This document shows, piece by piece, positions 28,837-36,529 of a stretch of DNA of 64,000 nucleotides (its first letter is position 1; each line of letters begins with the position of its first letter). Origin of the DNA: Halanaeroarchaeum sp. HSR-CO. Lineage in GTDB: Archaea > Halobacteriota > Halobacteria > Halobacteriales > Halobacteriaceae. Both the position numbers and the translations under genes were made by a program. Location: NCBI RefSeq assembly GCF_024972755.1, contig NZ_CP087724.1, positions 1,054,001 to 1,118,000 of the forward strand. Reading direction: 5' to 3'. Below the pieces are notes generated by a model. It did not search any database and had not been told where the DNA came from. It worked only from the letters and a program-made list of their open reading frames with translations.

Positions 28837-29958
28837 ATGACGGCATTCTCCGAACGGGTGGAAGCGATATCGATCAGCGGTATCCGGGAGGTCTTCGAGG
28901 CCGCCGGCGAGGACGCCATCAATCTCGGCATTGGCCAGCCGGATTTCCCCACGCCGGAACACGCGCGCCAGGCGGCCATCGACGCCATCGAGGCAGGCGA
29001 TGCCGACGGCTACACGTCGAATTTCGGAACCCAGTCGCTCCGCGAAGCGATCGCGGACAAACACGCTCGGGACGACGACCTGGACCTGGCCCCGAACCAG
29101 ATCATCGCTACCGCTGGGGGGAGCGAAGCACTTCATCTGGCGCTCGAAGCACACGTCGATCAGGGCGAAGAAGTCCTCATCCCAGACCCCGGGTTCGTCT
29201 CCTACGATGCGCTGACCAAACTCGCCGGTGGGACCCCGGTCCCGCTCCCGCTTCGTGACGACCTCACACTCGACCCGGCGACCGTGGAGGCAGCCATCAC
29301 CGAGGACACGGCTGCATTCGTGGTCAACAGCCCGGCGAACCCCACCGGCGCCGTTCAATCGGTCGCCGACATGCGCGAGTTCGCCCGCATCGCCGACGAA
29401 CACGACGTCCTCCTGATCTCGGATGAGGTCTACGAGCGGATCGTCTTCGAAGGCGAACATCGCTCACCGATGGAGTTCGCGGAGTCGGACAACGTCGTGA
29501 TCGTCAACGCCGCATCGAAGGCGTACTCGATGACAGGCTGGCGCCTGGGCTGGGTCGCTGGGAGCGAGCGACGTATCGAGCGCATGTTGCGGGTCCATCA
29601 GTACGTGCAGGCCTGTGCGAGCGCGCCCGCCCAGTACGCAGCGGAAGCGGCACTTTCGGGCCCGCAGGACCGTGTCGAGGAGATGGTGGCTGCCTTCGAG
29701 GAGCGGCGGGACGTCCTGCTCGATGGTCTCACCGACATGGGGCTGGACGTCCCGACGCCCAGGGGCGCATTCTACGCGATGCCCGCAGTCCCGGAGGGAT
29801 GGGTCGATGCCGTCATCGAACGGGACGTCGTGGTCGTCCCGGGTCGCGCCTTCGGTGAACACGGGGAAGGGTACGCTCGAATCTCCTACGCGGCGAGTCT
29901 CGACGAGATAGAGACGGCGCTCGAGGCGATGCGGTCGGCGACCCGCGCAGTGCAGTGA
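28837..29958 (+). CDS. PLP-dependent class I/II aminotransferase
   Basis: 373 residues with the fold-type I pattern: NLGIGQPDFPTP, GYTSNFGTQSLREAI, ATAGGSEALHLAL, NSPANPTGAV, ISDEVYERIVFEG, the PLP lysine (about Lys228) in NAASKAYSMTGWRLGW, and ARISYAAS at the end. Aspartate or alanine aminotransferase activity is typical for this haloarchaeal group; the substrate is not certain. Confidence 0.93.
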   Translation: MTAFSERVEAISISGIREVFEAAGEDAINLGIGQPDFPTPEHARQAAIDAIEAGDADGYTSNFGTQSLREAIADKHARDDDLDLAPNQIIATAGGSEALHLALEAHVDQGEEVLIPDPGFVSYDALTKLAGGTPVPLPLRDDLTLDPATVEAAITEDTAAFVVNSPANPTGAVQSVADMREFARIADEHDVLLISDEVYERIVFEGEHRSPMEFAESDNVVIVNAASKAYSMTGWRLGWVAGSERRIERMLRVHQYVQACASAPAQYAAEAALSGPQDRVEEMVAAFEERRDVLLDGLTDMGLDVPTPRGAFYAMPAVPEGWVDAVIERDVVVVPGRAFGEHGEGYARISYAASLDEIETALEAMRSATRAVQ

Positions 29959-30001
29959 CTCAGGAATAGTTGTCGACGAAACCCACGAAACACGGTATAG
30001 A

Positions 30002-30389
30002 CCTGGACGGGAGACGTTTTCCCCATCCCGCGCGGCCGTCGATGGCTTTACCCGGAATCGCACCGGGACTTCGACGACGACTCGGACGACACCCAGCGAA
30101 TGATTCGTCGAGTGTCGCGGACGTCGACGGTGTGTCGACGTTCCTTCGCCGTCCTCGCTGTACCGGTCTTTCACCGGCCTTGCCATCGGTGGTTCCCGAA
30201 ATTCGCTTACGCGTATTCCGGTACTTTGCCTTGATCCCGAACCACCATGGTGGTCCGGCAGTGGGATGGCGCGGTTCTCCTTCGGAGCTGTTTCCTTGGA
30301 ACCGTGTTACCGGTGCTTCGGTTATCGCCCCTACCTCGGAACGTCTCGTCCGGCGATAGCCAGACGATCTGGACCGTTGGCGTCCAGTG
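30002..30389 (-). ncRNA. Structured non-coding RNA, candidate RNase P RNA
   Basis: A stretch of about 390 bases with no credible protein frame and many stems. Reading the minus strand, a TATA-like ATCATATACTT (about 30410-30419) lies about 25 bases before CTGGACG, which pairs with CGTCCAG at the other end, closing the molecule. Inside are CGTCTGGC-TATC-GCCGGACG, AGACGTT with AACGTCT, CCATCCC with GGGATGG, and the hairpin ACCACCATGGTGGT. The piece CCGATGGC followed by GGTGAAA resembles the P8-P10 region of RNase P RNA, and the size fits. However, I could not find the universal CR-I and CR-V sequences, nor SRP helix 8, so the identity is unresolved. Confidence 0.5.
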
Positions 30390-30508
30390 TGTCTCCGCGC
30401 CTCGCGGCAAGTATATGATATGCCGCCACAGGATGTAAGCCTATCTAAATGTAGCTGACACAACAAGTCTGGAAAAATCGCCCGCGTCGACTGGGCCAAT
30501 CGCCGCCG

Positions 30509-31690
30509 TTATCTCGCGGTACTGACGATCTTGATCACGTCGCCCTCTTCGAGTTCGTAGCTGTCTCCTACCTCGCGGTTGGCTCGTGCGTCGACCGCGT
30601 GGAGATATCCCTCTCCGATATCGGTATGGACGGCGTAGGCCAGGTCGCGCGGGGTGGCGCCACTGGGGAGCAAGAACGCGTCGGGGAGGACGTTCTCCTG
30701 GCCGTCGGTCCAGTGGGTCGCGTCCTGGACCGGGTAGACGGTGACCCTGTCGAGCAGGTCGTAGACGGCATAATCGAGGGCGGCCTGGACGCCGGTCCCA
30801 CCCCACCGATCCATGGTCTCTCCCAACGCGGCCAGGACGGTCCGCTGCTGCTCGGAGACGGCGTCCGTCATCTCGAACGTCTCGTCGCCGGGGTCGTAGG
30901 AGACCGCGTCGTGTTCGGCCCCGCGCCTGAGGGCGAGTTCACCCTGGGCAGTGGCCGGGATGACCGGTTTGTCCAGTTCCAGCAGCCGATCGACGTTCTC
31001 CGCCGGCGCGACGTCTATCTTGTTCGCGACCACCACGATCGGTTTCGTGCGGGCGCGTATCTCCGTCGCCAGCGCCTCCCGGTGCTCGTCGTCCCACGCC
31101 ATCGGGGTCTCCGGGTACTCGAGGTCCCGAAGACTCGCGGCGACGTCGTACTCAGTCGCCCCGAATCCGGTCAGCAGGTCGGTCAGTGCGTCGTCGATGT
31201 CGAAGCCCGGGGAGCGCGACTGTCGTTCGATCTTCTCCCAGTTCCGGTCGACGATGCCGGCGAGCCACATGTCCATCTCGGACTCGATGAAGTCGATGTC
31301 CTCGACCGGGTCGTGCGAGCCGATCTCGACGGGTTCGCCCTCCGCGTCGGTCCCTCCGGAGGCGTCGACGACGTTCAATATCGCGTCAGCGTTGGTCAAC
31401 TCGTCGAGGAACTGATTCCCGAGACCGCGGCCCTCGTGGGCACCTGGAACCAGGCCTGCGACGTCGAGCAGTTCGATCGGTACGTAGCGTTTTCCCCCGT
31501 GACAGTTCTCGTTCCCGCATCGCTGGTCGAGATCCAGACAGGGACACCTGGTACGGACGTGACTGATCCCACGGTTGGCGTCGATGGTGGTAAACGGGTA
31601 GTTCGCCACGTCTACCTCTGCCATCGTCGCTGCGGTATAGAACGTCGACTTGCCGGCGTTCGGCTTCCCGGCAAGTGCGAGCGAAATCAT
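30509..31690 (-). CDS. ychF: YchF-type Obg-family ATPase/GTPase
   Basis: 393 residues. G1 GKPNAGKST, Obg-type loop YPFTTIDANRG, a cysteine-rich patch (CPCLDLDQRCGNENC) typical of archaeal members, G3 DVAGLVPGAHEGRGLGNQFL, G4 VANKID, and a C-terminal TGS domain with VYPV, DAFLLPSGATPRDLAYAVH and EEGDVIKIV. These proteins associate with ribosomes. The RNA described at 30002-30389 lies downstream on the same strand, with its own promoter. Confidence 0.94.
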   Translation of the reverse strand: MISLALAGKPNAGKSTFYTAATMAEVDVANYPFTTIDANRGISHVRTRCPCLDLDQRCGNENCHGGKRYVPIELLDVAGLVPGAHEGRGLGNQFLDELTNADAILNVVDASGGTDAEGEPVEIGSHDPVEDIDFIESEMDMWLAGIVDRNWEKIERQSRSPGFDIDDALTDLLTGFGATEYDVAASLRDLEYPETPMAWDDEHREALATEIRARTKPIVVVANKIDVAPAENVDRLLELDKPVIPATAQGELALRRGAEHDAVSYDPGDETFEMTDAVSEQQRTVLAALGETMDRWGGTGVQAALDYAVYDLLDRVTVYPVQDATHWTDGQENVLPDAFLLPSGATPRDLAYAVHTDIGEGYLHAVDARANREVGDSYELEEGDVIKIVSTAR

Positions 31691-31930
31691 GTACCGAGGT
31701 ACCGGGGACCGGGGAAACTACCTTTCGGTTCCGCGCCGGTCACCGGGGGATGTCATCCGAAAGAGAGGGATAGATCGGAAGGCCCCACAACTGATGGCCG
31801 GCGGTACGAGGGGTCGCGCCCGCCCAGGCATCGATCCCTCGCGTTCGTCCGCCGGCGCAGTTGGGTCAATGCTCGGCCATACCAAGAACGTTCCACCGAT
31901 TCCCAGCACCTTGGAAGCGGTGATGGGGCG

Positions 31931-32776
31931 TCACTCCGGTCGTCGCTGGGCTTGCCGGCCGAGTCGCATTGCCCCGCGCGCCCGAATCGTCCCGTCGACG
32001 TTCGCGTCCTGGTGGATCGTGATGTCCTCGCCGACCACGTCGCCCAGGATCAGGGCCTCGTCTTCGACGGTGACGTCCCCGCCACGCGAGGTGACGTCGC
32101 CGTGGACCTTGGTGCCCGATCCCACGACGATGTCGTCGCGAGCCCGGAGACTGCCGAACAGATTGGTCCCCTCGCCCACCTCGATGTCGTGTGCACGGAT
32201 GTTCCCGTGCAGCCGACAGTCGTCACCGATGGTCGCGGGTGCGGACACCTGCCACGTCTCGTCGCTGACTCGCGACCCGCGGGGGATCTGCAGCGGTACC
32301 GCATCGGGTTCGTGGGCCAACTCCTCGACGAGCTCCTCGGCTTCCTCTTCCTCGCCGATGCGCAGGAGGTGTGTGAGATAGACCACGAAGAAGGTGATCG
32401 TCGGCATCGGATTGCGAATGACGATCCAGCCACTCGCCTCGAAGCCCTCATCTATCTGGACGTCGTCGCCGATGTCCAGGTCGCCGCCGACGACGAGACG
32501 GCCGTCCACGTGGACGCGCTCGCCGAGATACGCGTCGGCACCGACCAGCGCGTTGCCGTCGACCGAACACCACATGTCCAGCCGGCAATCACCTTCTATC
32601 TCGATGTCGCCGCCGAAGTGGACGCGCTCACCGGCGATGAGGTCCTGTCCGCGAACCCCGAACTCGACGGTACTCTGCCCACCGACGAGGACGTCCCCAT
32701 CGGTGACGAGGTCGTGTTCCTCCACCGTCGTCCCGTCCGGGATGGCGAGTCGGTCGATCGGATCGCGTCCAAACAC
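31931..32776 (-). CDS. Bactofilin-like polymer-forming protein
   Basis: 281 residues when started at the GTG at 32776. The body is a series of short beta turns (GDVLVGGQSTVEFGVRGQDLIAGERVHFGGDIEIEGD, then VHVDGRLVVGGDLDIGDDV and GNIRAHDIEVGEG), the pattern of a polymer-forming beta-helix. A central hydrophobic segment TITFFVVYLTHLL (a membrane anchor) interrupts it. I chose this GTG because TTTATA lies about 27 bases upstream, a normal leaderless distance; a GTG at 32791 is too close to that box. Probable cytoskeletal or envelope scaffold. Confidence 0.75.
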   Translation of the reverse strand: MFGRDPIDRLAIPDGTTVEEHDLVTDGDVLVGGQSTVEFGVRGQDLIAGERVHFGGDIEIEGDCRLDMWCSVDGNALVGADAYLGERVHVDGRLVVGGDLDIGDDVQIDEGFEASGWIVIRNPMPTITFFVVYLTHLLRIGEEEEAEELVEELAHEPDAVPLQIPRGSRVSDETWQVSAPATIGDDCRLHGNIRAHDIEVGEGTNLFGSLRARDDIVVGSGTKVHGDVTSRGGDVTVEDEALILGDVVGEDITIHQDANVDGTIRARGAMRLGRQAQRRPE

Positions 32777-32873
32777 ATCTCCTGCGAACACCCACAACAG
32801 TATAAACTCCCCGAGACCGGCAGACGGGCGTCCGACGCGGGGCTTATATCGACTGACCGAATAGCCGGAGACG

Positions 32874-33071
32874 ATGACCGCACTCTCATTCGACGAGCAC
32901 GGCGTCGACGTCGTGTACGAGGGGACGGAGTTCCGCATGGAGCGCGCCCTCATCGAGGAGGCGACCGAGAAGGAGTACACCGACGTGACCGATCACGAAG
33001 TGCTCAAACTCGTCGAACCGAACCCCTCGCTCGCCGGGGAACCGCGGCGTATCGCGGACATCCTCGCGTGA
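32874..33071 (+). CDS. Conserved haloarchaeal protein (DUF5800-like)
   Basis: 65 residues: LSFDEHGVDVVYEGTEFRME, TDVTDHEVLKLVE and EPRRIADILA. This small acidic protein is widely conserved in haloarchaea; no function is known. It is transcribed away from the bactofilin-like gene with a 97-base gap. Confidence 0.82.
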   Translation: MTALSFDEHGVDVVYEGTEFRMERALIEEATEKEYTDVTDHEVLKLVEPNPSLAGEPRRIADILA

Positions 33072-33167
33072 GGTCTGGACGGCAGCTTCGTCGGGACCGC
33101 TCCGGGTAGGGCGGCACCCGAATACCGCTGGCATACAGTTTTACCACTCGAACGGTATGGTCGACGT

Positions 33168-33299
33168 ATGAGCGAACTCACCGTAACGTTCGACCATCCG
33201 ATCTGGCAGACCATCGTCGGCCTCGTCGTGGGATACGGGATCCTCCTCGCCATCGTCTTCCTCGCGTTCTTCATCGTCCCCTACCTGTTGTTCCTCTGA
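33168..33299 (+). CDS. Small membrane protein, 43 residues
   Basis: ATG at 33168 followed by 42 codons and TGA. The translation begins MSELTVTFDHPIWQ and continues with one long hydrophobic helix (VGLVVGYGILLAIVFLAFF) and PYLLFL. It sits 96 bases after the DUF5800-like gene on the same strand. Too short for a domain call; its acidic start and single span are typical of small haloarchaeal membrane proteins. Confidence 0.65.
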   Translation: MSELTVTFDHPIWQTIVGLVVGYGILLAIVFLAFFIVPYLLFL

Positions 33300-33378
33300 C
33301 CGCGGTTCGGGACGGACGTTCTATCGGTTCGAGAATCCACAGATCCACGGTGTGGTGGGGGTATAGTTTGCCGACGGG

Positions 33379-34590
33379 TCAGGCGAAGGTCCGCGAGACT
33401 TCCTCGTCGGCGTCGTCCGTCTCCAGTTTCTCACGGGCCAGTCGGAAGTCCTCGCCGGTGACGGTCGTCCGGTCGTCGCGGATGGCGAACATCCCTGCTT
33501 CGGTACAGATGGCCTTGATATCGGCCCCGCTCATTCCCGCCGTGTCCCGAGCGAGGACCTCGAAGTTCACCTCGTCGGAGACGTTCATCGCGCGAGTGTG
33601 GATCTCGAAGATCTTCTCGCGACCCTCCTCGTCGGGGTTCGGCACCTCGATGAGGCGGTCGAACCGACCGGGGCGGAGGATGGCGCGGTCGAGCATGTCG
33701 AAGCGGTTGGTCGCGGCGATGATGCGGACTTCGCCGCGCTCGTCGAAGCCGTCCATCTCGGAGAGCAGCTGCATCATCGTCCGCTGAACCTCGGCGTCGC
33801 CAGAGGTCTTCGAGTCGGTCCGCTTCGAGGCGATGGCGTCGATCTCGTCGATGAAGACGACGGCGGGTTCGTGGTCGCGAGCGACCTGGAAGAGGTCGCG
33901 GACCAGTTTCGCCCCCTCGCCGATGAACTTGTGGACCAGTTCCGATCCGGCCATCTTGATGAAGGTCGCGTCGGTCTGCTGGGCGACGGCCTTGGCCATG
34001 AGCGTCTTGCCGGTCCCCGGTGGGCCGTAGAGGAGCACGCCGCTCGGCGGGTTGATGCCCACGTCTTCGAAGAGGTCGGGTTTCTTGAGTGGCATCTCGA
34101 CCGTCTCGCGCACCTCGTTGAGTTGTTCTTCGAGGCCGCCGATGTCCTCGTAGCCCACGTCCGGGCTCTCCTCGACTTGCATGACGCGGGCCCGAACGTC
34201 GGCTTCGTCGTCGAGGCGTTTGACGATGGAAAGCGAGTTGTTGACCGCCACGCGGGAGCCCGGTTCGATCTGCTCGCGCATCTCGTCGGTGACCTCGGTG
34301 AGCGCCTCCTGGTTGTTTCCGTGCTGTTTGATGATGACGCCCCGATCCCCGATCTCCTGGACCGTCGCGACGAACAGGGGCGACTGCTTGAGCTTCTTGT
34401 TCTCGTGGGAGAGCCGCTCGAGTTTCTGCTGGTACTTGTTGTTCTCCGCGTTCGCGTCCAGCAGTCTGTCCCGCATCTCCTCGTTCTGTTGTTCGACAAC
34501 CTCCAGCCGCTCCTGGAGGGCTTCGACCTTCTCCTGGTGGGAGGCTTCCTCCGTGTAGGGAAGATCGATGTCGTCGACGGTATCGGTCAT
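33379..34590 (-). CDS. pan: Proteasome-activating nucleotidase (PAN)
   Basis: 403 residues. N-terminal coiled coil (about residues 15-70), OB domain, AAA+ ATPase with Walker A GPPGTGKT, Walker B VFIDEIDAI and the sensor region RFDMLDRAILRPGRFDR. It unfolds proteins and feeds the 20S proteasome. The C-terminus is SRTFA: it keeps a hydrophobic-aromatic-x ending but with Phe rather than the Tyr of the classical HbYX motif. Confidence 0.97.
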   Translation of the reverse strand: MTDTVDDIDLPYTEEASHQEKVEALQERLEVVEQQNEEMRDRLLDANAENNKYQQKLERLSHENKKLKQSPLFVATVQEIGDRGVIIKQHGNNQEALTEVTDEMREQIEPGSRVAVNNSLSIVKRLDDEADVRARVMQVEESPDVGYEDIGGLEEQLNEVRETVEMPLKKPDLFEDVGINPPSGVLLYGPPGTGKTLMAKAVAQQTDATFIKMAGSELVHKFIGEGAKLVRDLFQVARDHEPAVVFIDEIDAIASKRTDSKTSGDAEVQRTMMQLLSEMDGFDERGEVRIIAATNRFDMLDRAILRPGRFDRLIEVPNPDEEGREKIFEIHTRAMNVSDEVNFEVLARDTAGMSGADIKAICTEAGMFAIRDDRTTVTGEDFRLAREKLETDDADEEVSRTFA

Positions 34591-34713
34591 TGCTCCTCGG
34601 TACGTCGCTAATTCTTAAGAGATTTCGGGTGGACACATTCTCCATCACATATGCCTAATAGTAATCAAACAATACCGCAAATATTATTACCCAACATCGA
34701 ATACGGGGTGATA

Positions 34714-34965
34714 ATGAGTGCAACGACGTCGTCACGATCGGCGAACCACCACGAGGAACTGCGCGAACTGCCCCCCAGTGCGAAACTCGTCGCCAAGGTA
34801 CTGGAGTACAACGGGACCCTCACGCAGTCGGCCATCGCGGAGCGCACGCTCCTCCCGGCTCGCACGGTGCGGTACGCCATCGGCCGTCTGGAAGACCACG
34901 GTGTCGTGACCTCGAGACACTCCTTCTCCGATGCGCGGAAACGACTGTATCAACTCGCCGAGTGA
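34714..34965 (+). CDS. Winged helix-turn-helix regulator (MarR-like)
   Basis: 83 residues from ATG 34714. The core LPPSAKLVAKVLEYNGTLTQSAIAERTLLPARTVRYAIGRLEDHGVVTS is a classic winged-helix, with the recognition helix around ARTVRYAIGRL. An upstream ATG at 34651 would add 21 residues of non-family sequence; an AT-rich promoter (AATATTATTAC) about 30 bases before 34714 supports the shorter form. Target genes unknown. Confidence 0.83.
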   Translation: MSATTSSRSANHHEELRELPPSAKLVAKVLEYNGTLTQSAIAERTLLPARTVRYAIGRLEDHGVVTSRHSFSDARKRLYQLAE

Positions 34966-35062
34966 CTGATACTGGTGATCGAGGGACAGTATACCGCTGG
35001 TCGAGTGGCGGCCCACCAGGACCGCGCGTTTTTTGCGAATGGCAGCCAATCCGGTGTATAGC

Positions 35063-36529
35063 ATGAGCAGGGTCATCCACACGGGAGACACCCACATCGG
35101 CTACCGGCAGTATCACTCTCCCGTGCGTCGGCAGGACTATCTCGACGCGTTTCGGCAGGTCGTCGAGGACGCCGTCGCGGAGGAGGTCGATGCGGTCGTC
35201 CACGCCGGGGACCTGTTCGACGACCGCCGCCCCGACCTCCCTGATCTCCTCGAGACCATCTCGATTCTCCGCGACCTCGACCGCGCCGACATCCCGTTTC
35301 TCGCCATCGTCGGCAATCACGAAGACGCCCGCCGCGGTCAGTGGCTCGACCTCTTCGAGACCCTGGATCTGGCCATCCACCTGGACGAGGACGGGACGGT
35401 CGTCGGTGATACCACCTTCTACGGACTGGATTACGTCCCCGAATCGCGACGCGACAGACTCGAGTACGATTTTGCGCCGGCCGAGACGGAGCACGCGGCA
35501 CTCGTGGGCCACGGACTGTTCGCCCCGTTTCCACACGGCGACTGGGACCTCGAGACCGTTCTCGAATCCGCGACCGTCGAGTTCGACGCCGTTTTGCTGG
35601 GTGACGATCACACGCCCGAGACGAAGACCCTCGATGGCGTCTGGGCCACCTACTGTGGCTCGACCGAGCGGACGAGCGCCTCGGAGCGGGCGGACCGAGG
35701 ATACAATCTCGTGACCTTCGACGGGGGCGTAAACATCACCCGCCGGGGCCTCGAAACGCGAGAATTCGTCTTTCTGGATCTGACACTGGCCGAATCCGAG
35801 GGTGGGGCGCTCGTTCGCGAGCGCATCCGCGAAGCGAACGTCGAGGACGCCGTGGTCGTCGTGACCATCGAGGGCGACGGCGGGGACGTGACCCCGGCCG
35901 ACATCGAGCAGTTCGGACAGGATCGGGGGGCGCTCGTGACCCGGGTCAACGACCGCCGTGAGTTCGACGACGAGGCCGACATCGAGGTGTCCTTCGCCGA
36001 CCCGGACGACGCGGTCCGGGAAAGGATCCGGGAGATGGGTCTCAGCGATGCCGCGAGAACCATCGACGACACCGTCCGCGATGCCGACGTGGCGGACGCG
36101 AACGTGAGAGATCGGGTCAAATCCAGGGTCGAATCGCTGCTCGACGAACCAGACGCCTTCGAGACGGCGTCCGCGGACCCGTCACCGGCTGACCACGAGG
36201 AAGACTCGTCGGAGGACGGGCACGATGTGCCCCTCGAAGAGGCTGGGAACGGAGATGTCGACACGGCACGAGGTGATCTGTCGGAAGCGAACGATGGATC
36301 TGTCGCCGAGGATTCCGCCGTGGCGGTCGACAGTTCCGAATCGACGGGGGAATCCGGTCAGACTGACGGGGAATCCGCCGATGAGGAACCCGCCGAGGAA
36401 GGCCCCGCTGATGCGGAATCCGCCGAGGAAAGCTCTGCTGATCAGAAATCCGCCGATCACGGTCTCGGCGAAGATGACTCCGCCGACGAGAGCGACCACC
36501 AGCCCACGACGATGGAGGACTTCCTATGA
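35063..36529 (+). CDS. mre11: Mre11 DNA double-strand break repair nuclease
   Basis: 488 residues from ATG 35063. Metallophosphoesterase motifs are present: HTGDTHIG (I), VHAGDLFDDRRPD (II), VGNHED (III), ALVGHG (IV) and LGDDHTPE (V, here an Asp-Asp-His variant). After the capping domain comes a long Ser/Glu/Asp-rich tail of about 110 residues made of degenerate ESADEEPAE-type repeats and ending TTMEDFL. With Rad50 it processes broken DNA ends. The stop overlaps the rad50 start by four bases. Confidence 0.96.
   Translation: MSRVIHTGDTHIGYRQYHSPVRRQDYLDAFRQVVEDAVAEEVDAVVHAGDLFDDRRPDLPDLLETISILRDLDRADIPFLAIVGNHEDARRGQWLDLFETLDLAIHLDEDGTVVGDTTFYGLDYVPESRRDRLEYDFAPAETEHAALVGHGLFAPFPHGDWDLETVLESATVEFDAVLLGDDHTPETKTLDGVWATYCGSTERTSASERADRGYNLVTFDGGVNITRRGLETREFVFLDLTLAESEGGALVRERIREANVEDAVVVVTIEGDGGDVTPADIEQFGQDRGALVTRVNDRREFDDEADIEVSFADPDDAVRERIREMGLSDAARTIDDTVRDADVADANVRDRVKSRVESLLDEPDAFETASADPSPADHEEDSSEDGHDVPLEEAGNGDVDTARGDLSEANDGSVAEDSAVAVDSSESTGESGQTDGESADEEPAEEGPADAESAEESSADQKSADHGLGEDDSADESDHQPTTMEDFL

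Noticed and set aside
30002-30389. Signal recognition particle RNA
   Set aside because: The apical helix 8 sequence and the long helix 5 expected for 7S RNA are not seen, and the length is too great.
29960-30499. Minus-strand open frame of 179 codons over the RNA region
   Set aside because: The translation is arginine-rich and structureless, and the base pairing and promoter position fit an RNA gene better.
31718-31909. Minus-strand 63-codon frame between ychF and the bactofilin-like gene
   Set aside because: No family features or promoter; the gap of about 240 bases looks like normal intergenic sequence.
30599-33109. A very long plus-strand open frame antisense to ychF and the bactofilin-like gene
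   Set aside because: It is a by-product of G+C-rich coding DNA: its translation has no family character and lies opposite well-recognised genes. The same holds for 6304-8271, 17348-19423 (frame shifted from the synthetase) and 39718-41379.
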